A DNA stretch of 5,068 bases from Nocardioides sp. (GTDB lineage Bacteria > Actinomycetota > Actinomycetes > Propionibacteriales > Nocardioidaceae): contig JAJPEO010000307.1 in the NCBI GenBank assembly GCA_021166815.1, positions 1 to 5,068 of the forward strand, read 5' to 3'. A program made the position numbers and the translations under genes. The first letter of the stretch is position 1; the number at the start of each line of letters is the position of its first letter. Shown in pieces: positions 1 through 4,850 of this stretch. Under the pieces are notes generated by a model, which did no database searches, was not told the origin of the DNA, and worked only from the letters and a program-made list of their open reading frames with translations.

Positions 1-138
1 CCGCCCCCCCGCCGGGCTCGGGGGCGGCCCCCCCCCCCCCCCCGCGCCCCACCCCCACCGGCGCACGTGGGGTTGGGGGCCCCCCGCCCCCGCGCGCACC
101 GGGGGCCACACCCACCGCTCAGGGCAGCGAGCCGGGGC
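1..138. other. C/G homopolymer-rich non-coding edge
   Basis: No credible gene lies here. The stretch is dominated by C and G runs, including 16 consecutive C at 28-43, a GGGGGCCCCC palindrome at 75-84 and several 4-6 base C or G blocks. The only reading frame entering it on the plus strand continues antisense through the purine permease and has shadow-like composition rich in Arg, Asp and His. It is the downstream side of the permease gene, so it should hold that gene's terminator. The homopolymer density is far above the rest of the window, which has no comparable runs, so low-quality contig-end sequence is a real alternative to genuine DNA. Confidence 0.6.
87..105 (-). terminator. candidate hairpin terminator after the purine permease
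   Basis: A perfect 6-bp all-G:C stem (CCCCCG at 87-92 with CGGGGG at 100-105) closes a 7-base loop. It begins 33 bases beyond the permease stop codon on the minus strand. There is no T tract after it, which is common for actinobacterial terminators. The surrounding sequence is so rich in C and G runs that chance pairing is likely, and base calls here may be unreliable. Confidence 0.3.
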
Positions 139-1614
139 TCAGGAGAGCCAGGCGCTGATCGGGCTGATGGCGAAGTAGAGGACGAACAGGACCGCGACCA
201 GCCACATCAGCGGGTGGACCTCACGTCCCTTGCCGCGCACGACCTTGATGAAGACGTACGCCAGGAAGCCGGCGCCGATGCCCGCGGAGATGGAGTAGGT
301 GAACGGCATCAGGGCGATCGTGAGGAACGCCGGGATCGCGATCTCGACGTCGTCCCAGGCGATGCCCTTGACCTGCTGCATCATCAGGAAACCGACGAGG
401 ACCAGGGCGGGCACGGCCGCCTCGTTGGGGATGATCTTGACCAGCGGCGCGAACACCATCGCGACGAGGAACAGCACGCCCGTCACGACGCTCGCCAAGC
501 CGGTCCGGGCGCCCTCGCCGACGCCGGAGGCGCTCTCGATGTACGAGGTGTTGCTCGAGACGCCGGCGAAGCCACCGGCGGCCGCGGCGAGGGAGTCGAC
601 CACGAGGATGCGCTCGGTGTGGGGCGGCTTGCCCTCCTCGTCGAGCAGGTCGGCCTCGGCGCCGATGGCGGTCATCGTGCCCATGGTGTCGAAGAAGTCC
701 GCGAGCAGCAGCGTGAAGACGAGCAGGACCGCGCCGATGATGCCGACCTTCTCGAACGCGCCGAAGCTGAAGTTGCCGAGCGTGGCGAGGTCGGGCACGT
801 CGATGACGTGGTCGGGGAGGGCGGGGACGTTGAGGTTCCAGCCCTTGGGGTTGGTCTCCTCCGGCGAGACGACGGTGGGGCCGATCTTGGCCAGCGACTC
901 GACGATGACGGCCACGACCGTGGTCGCGACGATCGAGATGAGGATCGCGCCGCGCACGTTGCGCACCCACAGGGCGATGACGAGCACGAGGCCGAAGACG
1001 AACACCAGCACGGGCCAGCCCTGCAGGGTGCCGCCGATGCCCAGCTCGACCGGGACCGGTCCGACGCCCGTACGCCGCACGAAGCCGGCGTCGACCAGGC
1101 CGATCAGCGCGATGAACAGGCCGATCCCGACCGAGATGGCGATCTTGAGCTGGGCCGGCACGGCGTGGAAGACGGCCGTGCGGAAGCCCGTCAGCACGAG
1201 GACGAGGATGATCACGCCCTCCAGCACCACCAGCGTCATGGCGTCCGACCACGACATCTGGGTCGCGATGGAGAACGCCACGAAGGCGTTGAGGCCCAGG
1301 CCCGCGGCAAGGGCGAGGGGGTAGTTGGCCACGACCCCCATGAGGATCGTGAGCACGCCCGCGACCAGCGCCGTGCCCGCCGCGATCGCGGGCAGGTTGG
1401 GCGCGTCGCCCCCGCCGAGGAACTGCCCGTCGGCGTCCTGGACAAAGCCGAGGATCAGCGGGTTGAGGACGATGATGTAGGCCATCGTGAAGAAGGTGAC
1501 GACACCGCCACGGATCTCACGTTCGACAGTGGATCCCCGCTCGGAGATCTTGAAGAAGCCGTCGAGGCCAGAGGGCTTGCGGCCTGCGGTCTGGGTCTGG
1601 GGGGTGTCCGTCAC
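139..1614 (-). CDS. NCS2 family purine permease (AzgA/PbuG-like)
   Basis: This is a 491-aa polytopic inner-membrane protein of the NCS2 nucleobase transporter superfamily, AzgA branch. Characterised members take up adenine, guanine and hypoxanthine by proton symport for purine salvage. Family signatures are visible: LDGFFKISERGSTVEREIRGG at 17-37 leading into the first helix with FFTMAYIIVLNP (41-52); AGLGLNAFVAF (104-114); LLADFFDTMGT (303-313), the helix-8 motif with acidic residues; and the helix-10 substrate-site motif SSNTSYIESASGVGEGARTG (353-372). Helices continue to about residue 485, and the protein ends SAWLS. It is somewhat longer than B. subtilis PbuG (about 440 aa), mainly through loops near 57-78 and 247-285. 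The GTG start at 1614 gives the usual short hydrophilic N-terminus; no Shine-Dalgarno precedes it. It diverges from the DUF2530 gene across 38 bases. The class is secure; the exact purine substrate is not determined by sequence. Confidence 0.95.
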   Translation of the reverse strand: MTDTPQTQTAGRKPSGLDGFFKISERGSTVEREIRGGVVTFFTMAYIIVLNPLILGFVQDADGQFLGGGDAPNLPAIAAGTALVAGVLTILMGVVANYPLALAAGLGLNAFVAFSIATQMSWSDAMTLVVLEGVIILVLVLTGFRTAVFHAVPAQLKIAISVGIGLFIALIGLVDAGFVRRTGVGPVPVELGIGGTLQGWPVLVFVFGLVLVIALWVRNVRGAILISIVATTVVAVIVESLAKIGPTVVSPEETNPKGWNLNVPALPDHVIDVPDLATLGNFSFGAFEKVGIIGAVLLVFTLLLADFFDTMGTMTAIGAEADLLDEEGKPPHTERILVVDSLAAAAGGFAGVSSNTSYIESASGVGEGARTGLASVVTGVLFLVAMVFAPLVKIIPNEAAVPALVLVGFLMMQQVKGIAWDDVEIAIPAFLTIALMPFTYSISAGIGAGFLAYVFIKVVRGKGREVHPLMWLVAVLFVLYFAISPISAWLS

Positions 1615-1621
1615 GGGCCGC

Positions 1622-1627
1622 AGTGTG
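1622..1627 (-). promoter_or_regulatory. candidate -10 element for a leaderless purine permease mRNA
   Basis: On the minus strand CACACT keeps the most conserved -10 positions (A2 and T6) and is followed by 7 bases, GCGGCCC, before the GTG start codon. Transcription would then begin at or next to the start codon. No purine-rich ribosome-binding site lies in the 20 bases upstream, which fits a leaderless message. No convincing -35 is seen, and the hexamer matches TATAAT at only three of six positions. Confidence 0.35.
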
Positions 1628-1640
1628 TCAGATCAGGCGG

Positions 1641-1646
1641 TAGCGT
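1641..1646 (+). promoter_or_regulatory. -10 element for a leaderless DUF2530 mRNA
   Basis: TAGCGT matches the actinobacterial -10 pattern TANNNT and sits 6 bases before the GTG start at 1653, so the first transcribed base should fall on the start codon. A GGAG lies at 1647-1650, but it is only 2 bases from the GTG, too close to act as a normal Shine-Dalgarno. This supports leaderless translation. No clear -35 is visible. The site lies 13 bases from the opposing -10 of the permease gene. Confidence 0.5.
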
Positions 1647-1652
1647 GGAGCC

Positions 1653-1961
1653 GTGGACCTCGACGACGACGACCGCACCAGCCACGAGATCGGCAGGCGC
1701 AGCTACATCGTGGCTCCGGTGGCCCCCCTCGACGTGGACGGAGTACGCACCGTGGAGGTCGGCACCGCCCTGTGGCTGGTGGCGTTCGTGGGGCTGCTCC
1801 CCTTCTACGGCACCCTCCAGGACTCAGGGCGCACCTGGTGGCTGTGGACGTGCCTGACCGGCTTCGGCCTGGGCCTGTTCGGGATCGACCACTGCCGTCG
1901 CCGGCGCCGCACCCGCGACGACCAGGCCCGCCCGCGCGGTGGTCGCCGCGCGGCGTCGTGA
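1653..1961 (+). CDS. DUF2530 family small membrane protein
   Basis: This 102-aa protein has two predicted transmembrane segments and no known function. The recognisable family core is PLDVDGVRTVEVGTALWLVAF (25-45) followed by the tryptophan-rich segment TWWLWTCLTGFGLGLFGID (61-79). Helix 1 spans about 36-54 and helix 2 about 63-79, joined by a short loop. The strongly basic block CRRRRRTR (81-88) after helix 2 and the basic tail suggest a cytoplasmic C-terminus by the positive-inside rule. The N-terminus has an acidic run (DLDDDD, 2-7). The length suits the family. The start is the GTG at 1653, which directly follows a -10-like hexamer. The gene is divergent from the purine permease and convergent with the DUF3027 gene, so it forms its own transcription unit. 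The family call comes from remembered sequence features and cannot be confirmed here. Confidence 0.85.
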   Translation: MDLDDDDRTSHEIGRRSYIVAPVAPLDVDGVRTVEVGTALWLVAFVGLLPFYGTLQDSGRTWWLWTCLTGFGLGLFGIDHCRRRRRTRDDQARPRGGRRAAS

Positions 1962-1974
1962 GCGTGCGCAGGGC

Positions 1975-2000
1975 CTGAGCCGAGCGCGTACGCCGCTCAG
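1975..2000. terminator. candidate bidirectional terminator between DUF2530 and DUF3027 genes
   Basis: CTGAGC at 1975-1980 is perfectly complementary to GCTCAG at 1995-2000, with a 14-base loop. An alternative inner pairing is GAGCG (1982-1986) with CGCTC (1994-1998). The structure fills most of the 35-base convergent gap and includes the DUF3027 stop codon (1997-1999). There is no T tract on either side. Position favours a shared terminator, but the stem is short for such GC-rich DNA. Confidence 0.3.
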
Positions 2001-2797
2001 AACGACTCGAGGTCGTCCTCCTCGCTGAGGCTGTCGTAGACGTGGTCGGGCAGCGGCTGGGGCCGGTTGCGTCGGGCGAGCTTGACCTCGGAGTGCGCAC
2101 CGCAGCCGTGGTCGAAGGAGACGATCCGGCCGTCGTCGTTGGCGTTGCCGTTGGCGCAGACGCCGAACATCTCCGACAGCGACCCGGAGATGCGGACCAG
2201 GAACGCACAGGTCGTGCAGCGATCGGGGGCGCTCTTGGCGAGCGGGGCCTCGGGGCCGCCGACGCCGTCGTACCAGCGCTCGGCCGCCATGTCGATGCCC
2301 TCGCGGCTCAGGGTGCGGGTGCGGCCGAGGCCGAGGTCCTCGGCGACCCGGCGCACCTGGGCGCGGGCGTCGCTGTCGAGCGGGTCGTCGCCGACGAGGT
2401 AGGTGGGGACGAGGCGGACGTCCTCGTCCTCGACCGGCAGCAGGTCGCCCGGAGAGAGGTCACCGGGCTGGATGCGCTCCTTGTAGGGCACCCACGACGG
2501 CGCCACGATGGCGTCCTCGCCGGGCAGCAGGACGACCTCGTTGACGGTGGCGCCCTTGCCGCGCTTGGCGCGGGTGAGGGTGACCGACCAGCGCCAGCCG
2601 GGATAGCCGGCGGACGTGCACTCGAACAGGTGGGTCACGACCCGCTCGCCCTCGCCGCGGGCTCCGAGGTGCTCACCGACCTCGCTGGCGTCGGCGACCT
2701 CGAGCACGACCTCGCGGGCGAGGTCGACGGCCTGGGCGAGCGCCGCGTCGGGGCGGGCCTCTGCGCGGGGGGCGAGTGCGATCACGGGTCGCATCAT
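1997..2797 (-). CDS. DUF3027 family protein with four-cysteine C-terminus
   Basis: This is a 266-aa soluble protein of the actinobacterial DUF3027 family, which has no established function. The N-terminal part shows EVGEHLGARGEGERVVTHLFEC (39-60) and GWRWSVTLTRA (67-77), then VNEVVLLPGEDAIVAPSWVP (85-104) and RIQPGDLSPGDLLPV (108-122). A linker containing LGLGRTRTLSREG (155-167) and AAERWYDG leads to a C-terminal segment with C194-x2-C197, C214 and C232 in the setting DHGCGAHSEV (229-238). The four cysteines and nearby histidines look like a zinc-ribbon or metal site; this is inferred. The tail is acidic (SLSEEDDLESF). No signal peptide or membrane helix is seen. The open frame reaches 2950, but that extension lies inside the divergent transporter gene and is low complexity; the tandem ATG codons at 2797 and 2794 are the realistic starts. 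No Shine-Dalgarno precedes them. Confidence 0.88.
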   Translation of the reverse strand: MMRPVIALAPRAEARPDAALAQAVDLAREVVLEVADASEVGEHLGARGEGERVVTHLFECTSAGYPGWRWSVTLTRAKRGKGATVNEVVLLPGEDAIVAPSWVPYKERIQPGDLSPGDLLPVEDEDVRLVPTYLVGDDPLDSDARAQVRRVAEDLGLGRTRTLSREGIDMAAERWYDGVGGPEAPLAKSAPDRCTTCAFLVRISGSLSEMFGVCANGNANDDGRIVSFDHGCGAHSEVKLARRNRPQPLPDHVYDSLSEEDDLESF

Positions 2798-2800
2798 CGC

Positions 2801-2806
2801 AAAGTC
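2801..2806 (-). promoter_or_regulatory. weak candidate -10 for the DUF3027 gene
   Basis: GACTTT on the minus strand has A at position 2 and T at position 6. It lies 3 bases before the first ATG (2797) and 6 before the second (2794). If used, the transcript would be leaderless from the second ATG, matching the arrangement of the neighbouring genes. It matches TATAAT poorly and has no visible -35; the only support is its position in a 34-base divergent gap that must hold two promoters unless they lie inside coding sequence. Confidence 0.22.
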
Positions 2807-2818
2807 GGCGGCGTCGGC

Positions 2819-2824
2819 CAAGAT
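2819..2824 (+). promoter_or_regulatory. candidate -10 for a leaderless transporter mRNA
   Basis: CAAGAT retains the key A2 and T6 of the -10 consensus and is followed by 7 bases, GGTGCCC, before the GTG at 2832. No ribosome-binding sequence lies between it and the start. The spacing is the same as for the purine permease gene. The hexamer overlaps the alternative ATG at 2823, which argues that the GTG is the true start. Confidence 0.35.
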
Positions 2825-2831
2825 GGTGCCC

Positions 2832-4214
2832 GTGACCGACGAGCGACCGGACCCGGAGGCACGCCCGCCGCGCTCCGGAGCGGTGGCCCGCGGGCTGGCC
2901 GGCGTCGGGCGCGGAGCGAGGGCGGCAGGGCGCGGCACCGCGCACCTCACCGGCTACACCGTGCGCCAGGCGAGGCGCGCCGCGCGGGCCGAGGGCGCCG
3001 GCGACTCGGGGCTGTCGCGCCTGATCGAGCTGCACGCCTTCAACGCCGCCGGTGACGCCGCGGTCGCCATCTCGCTGGCCGGCACTCTCTTCTTCCAGGT
3101 CCCGACCGGGGAGGCCCGCGGACAGGTCGCGCTGTTCCTGGGCCTGACGATGCTCCCGTTCGCGATCGTCGCGCCGCTGATCGGGCCGTTCCTCGACAGG
3201 TTCAGCCACGGCCGGCGGTGGGCCATCGGGTCGACGATGGCGACGCGCGCGTTCCTGTGCTGGGTGCTGGGCACCGCCGTGGTCACGGAGTCGCGGTGGC
3301 TCTTCCCCGCGGCGCTGGGGTGCCTGGTCGCGTCGAAGGCGTACGCCGTGACCCGCGCGGCCGCGGTCCCGCGCCTGCTGCCCTCGGGGCTCACCCTGGT
3401 CAAGGGCAACGCCCGGGTCTCGCTCGCCGGCATCGTGGGCGCGGCCGTGTCGGCCCCGATCGCGGGCCTCGCCTCGATGGTCGGGCCCGAGTGGTCGCTG
3501 CGCTACGGCTTCGTCCTGTTCGTCGTGGCCACGGTGCTGGCCATCCTGCTCCCGGCCGCGGTCGACTCCAGCGCCGACGAGGGCACCCTGGTCCTGATGC
3601 CCGGGCCGTCGGTGCCGGCGGCCGAGCCCGGCCGGCGTCCTCGGGCGCGCATCCCGGCCGCCGTCGCGTTCGCCCTGCGTGCCAACTGCGGTCCGCGCTG
3701 GCTGTCGGGGTTCCTCACCATGTTCATGGCGTTCCTGCTGCGCGAGAACCCCGTCGGGGACTGGCGCCCCGAGGTGCTCCTGGGGCTGGTCATCGGCGCT
3801 GCGGGCGTGGGCAACGCCCTCGGCATCGCGATCGGGTCGCTGAGCCGGCGCATCAACCCGGCGGTGGCGGTCGTGCTCGCGCTCGTCGCGGACGCCGTGG
3901 TCACGCTGCTCGCCGCGCTCTTCTACGGCGTGGTCACGCTGGTCCTGCTGGGCCTGACGGCGGGCCTGGCGCAGGCGCTGGCCAAGCTCTCGCTCGACTC
4001 GACGATCCAGCGCGACGTGCCCGAGCGGATCCAGGCGAGCGCGTTCGCCCGTTCGGACACCACGCTTCAGCTGTCGTGGGTGATCGGTGGCTTCGTCGGC
4101 ATCGCGCTGCCGCTCATGCCGCGCCTGGGGCTCGGCATCGCCTGCGGCGCGCTGGCGGTGTGGGTCGCCTTCGTGCTGCTGACCTCGCCGCGGAGGGTCG
4201 CCGTCGCGTCGTGA
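2832..4214 (+). CDS. MFS-type transporter
   Basis: This is a 460-aa integral membrane protein with the fold features of the major facilitator superfamily; its substrate is unknown. A cytoplasmic, Arg/Ala-rich N-terminal tail of about 65 residues precedes helix 1 (around 68-90). The loop between helices 2 and 3 has GPFLDRFSHGRR (118-129), a good match to MFS motif A (G-x3-D-R-x-G-R-R). Further hydrophobic segments lie near 133-152, 155-178, 196-218 and 223-243. A hydrophilic central loop (244-285) divides the two halves. The second half runs through about 290-303, 314-337, 343-370, 368-390, 412-430 and 433-450. GTG 2832 is chosen because it follows a -10-like hexamer; an in-frame ATG lies at 2823. 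Upstream in-frame codons to 2616 run antisense through the DUF3027 gene and are rejected. It diverges from the DUF3027 gene across 34 bases and converges with the cold-shock gene. Confidence 0.88.
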   Translation: MTDERPDPEARPPRSGAVARGLAGVGRGARAAGRGTAHLTGYTVRQARRAARAEGAGDSGLSRLIELHAFNAAGDAAVAISLAGTLFFQVPTGEARGQVALFLGLTMLPFAIVAPLIGPFLDRFSHGRRWAIGSTMATRAFLCWVLGTAVVTESRWLFPAALGCLVASKAYAVTRAAAVPRLLPSGLTLVKGNARVSLAGIVGAAVSAPIAGLASMVGPEWSLRYGFVLFVVATVLAILLPAAVDSSADEGTLVLMPGPSVPAAEPGRRPRARIPAAVAFALRANCGPRWLSGFLTMFMAFLLRENPVGDWRPEVLLGLVIGAAGVGNALGIAIGSLSRRINPAVAVVLALVADAVVTLLAALFYGVVTLVLLGLTAGLAQALAKLSLDSTIQRDVPERIQASAFARSDTTLQLSWVIGGFVGIALPLMPRLGLGIACGALAVWVAFVLLTSPRRVAVAS

Positions 4215-4223
4215 CCACGTCGC

Positions 4224-4246
4224 CCGGGCTCAGCGGTCGAGCCCGG
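4224..4246. terminator. bidirectional hairpin between transporter and cold-shock genes
   Basis: CCGGGCTC (4224-4231) and GAGCCCGG (4239-4246) form a perfect 8-bp stem around a 7-base loop, AGCGGTC. It starts 9 bases after the transporter stop codon and abuts the cold-shock stop codon (4247-4249), filling most of the 32-base convergent gap. It lacks a T tract on both sides, as many actinobacterial terminators do. Its placement and symmetry make a shared terminator the most likely role. Confidence 0.6.
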
Positions 4247-4642
4247 TCAGCCCTCGAGCTCGTCGGCGAGAGCGCGCAGCAGCTTCGCGGTCGGACGGGC
4301 GGTGCGGGGCTCCGGGTGGCGTCCCCGGCGGTAGCCCTCACCGATGCCGTCGAGCAGGTTGATGACGTCCTCGACGATGGTGACCATCGCCTCGGGGTCC
4401 TTGCGCTGGCTGTGGCGCTGGTTGCGCGCGACCGAGGCGGGGGCCTTCAGGACGCGCACCTGCAGCGCCTGGTCGCCGCGTCGGCCCTGGGCGATGCCGA
4501 ACTCGACCCGGGTCCCCGGCTTGAGCGTGGTGACGCCCGCGGGGAGCGCGTCGGCGTGGACATAGACGTCTGGTCCACCCTGCTGGGACAGGAAGCCGAA
4601 ACCCTTCTCCGGGTCGAACCACTTCACCTTGCCACTGGGCAC
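4247..4642 (-). CDS. cold-shock domain protein with C-terminal extension
   Basis: This 131-aa protein has an N-terminal cold-shock domain (about 1-66), an OB-fold that binds single-stranded RNA or DNA and acts as an RNA chaperone. RNP1 is KGFGFL (13-18) and RNP2 is VYVHAD (26-31); the domain starts PSGKVKWFDPEKGFGF and ends QALQVRVL. Classical Csp proteins are about 67-70 aa. This one continues with a polar linker (67-84) and a second conserved-looking region, MVTIVEDVINLLDGIGEGYRRGRHP (86-110) then AKLLRALADELEG (119-131), typical of the longer actinobacterial form. GTG 4642 is set by the domain start and by a GGAG 6 bases upstream; the open frame to 5017 is rejected because it crosses the promoter region. 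Its intergenic region is shared with a divergent secreted protein gene. Confidence 0.95.
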   Translation of the reverse strand: MPSGKVKWFDPEKGFGFLSQQGGPDVYVHADALPAGVTTLKPGTRVEFGIAQGRRGDQALQVRVLKAPASVARNQRHSQRKDPEAMVTIVEDVINLLDGIGEGYRRGRHPEPRTARPTAKLLRALADELEG

Positions 4643-4648
4643 GGTCCA

Positions 4649-4652
4649 CTCC
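4649..4652 (-). promoter_or_regulatory. Shine-Dalgarno of the cold-shock gene
   Basis: GGAG on the minus strand lies 6 bases before the GTG at 4642. It fixes the start, which also matches the first residues of the cold-shock domain. Unlike the four genes to its left, this gene therefore has a leadered message. Confidence 0.7.
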
Positions 4653-4691
4653 ACTCTGAGTCGCGTCGACCGCCCCTCGGCGGCCCCGCAC

Positions 4692-4718
4692 AGGATAGGC
4701 GGGCGCCCTGACGGGCAA
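4692..4718 (-). promoter_or_regulatory. housekeeping-type promoter candidate for the cold-shock gene
   Basis: On the minus strand TATCCT (4697-4692) is a good actinobacterial -10. A TTGCCC (4718-4713) lies 15 bases upstream as a possible -35, with somewhat short spacing. Initiation about 7 bases further on would give a leader of roughly 42 bases that includes the GGAG site. Confidence 0.45.
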
Positions 4719-4741
4719 CCACCCAGTATCCGCCGGTTCCC
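4717..4741 (-). promoter_or_regulatory. ECF sigma (SigH/SigR-like) promoter candidate for the cold-shock gene
   Basis: On the minus strand GGGAAC (4741-4736) and GTT (4719-4717) are separated by 16 bases. This resembles the GGGAAY-N16-18-GTT promoters of actinobacterial SigH/SigR-type stress sigma factors. It lies just upstream of, and overlaps, the housekeeping-type promoter, so the gene could have both basal and stress-induced transcription. The GTT half is short and can arise by chance. Confidence 0.4.
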
Positions 4742-4748
4742 GCGAACT

Positions 4749-4778
4749 TTGATCTTCCCCGCGCCCACCTGCCACGAT
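4749..4778 (+). promoter_or_regulatory. candidate promoter for the secreted protein gene
   Basis: TTGATC (4749-4754) and CACGAT (4773-4778) are spaced by 18 bases and resemble -35 and -10 elements. Transcription from about 4785 would give a leader of roughly 65 bases to the GTG at 4851. Both hexamers are moderate matches. The site lies back-to-back with the cold-shock gene promoters. Confidence 0.33.
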
Positions 4779-4841
4779 GGACGTCCGCTTCGCGTCGGTG
4801 AGGGCTCTCGTGCCCCACCAGTCCCACCCTTCACGCCGTCA

Positions 4842-4845
4842 GGAG
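4842..4845 (+). promoter_or_regulatory. Shine-Dalgarno of the secreted protein gene
   Basis: GGAG lies 5 bases before the GTG at 4851. It selects this start, which is followed at once by a signal-peptide-like sequence. Confidence 0.65.
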
Positions 4846-4850
4846 ACCCC

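Noticed and set aside
129..140. GAGCC/GGCTC inverted repeat at the permease stop codon
   Set aside because: The stem is only 5 bp and the loop 2 bases, too tight to form as drawn, and such matches are frequent at this GC content.
67..1857. Very long plus-strand open frame antisense to the purine permease
   Set aside because: Its translation is an Asp/Arg/Glu/Gly/His-rich low-complexity product with no domain, as expected opposite a G/C-ending gene. The minus strand encodes a clear NCS2 protein.
2823..2831. ATG at 2823 as the transporter start
   Set aside because: It overlaps the candidate -10 hexamer and has no ribosome-binding site. It would add only three residues, so it cannot be fully excluded.
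2798..2950. N-terminal extension of the DUF3027 protein
   Set aside because: It lies antisense to the transporter start and is Pro/Arg/Ser-rich. Family-like sequence begins after the tandem ATG codons at 2797 and 2794.
3218..4711. Long plus-strand open frame across the transporter and cold-shock genes
   Set aside because: It is out of frame with the transporter and antisense to the cold-shock gene, and its Arg/Gly/Ala-rich translation matches nothing recognisable.
4705..4716. GCCC-TGAC-GGGC inverted repeat within the cold-shock promoter as an operator
   Set aside because: A 4-bp arm of G/C only is expected by chance in this composition, with no second copy nearby.
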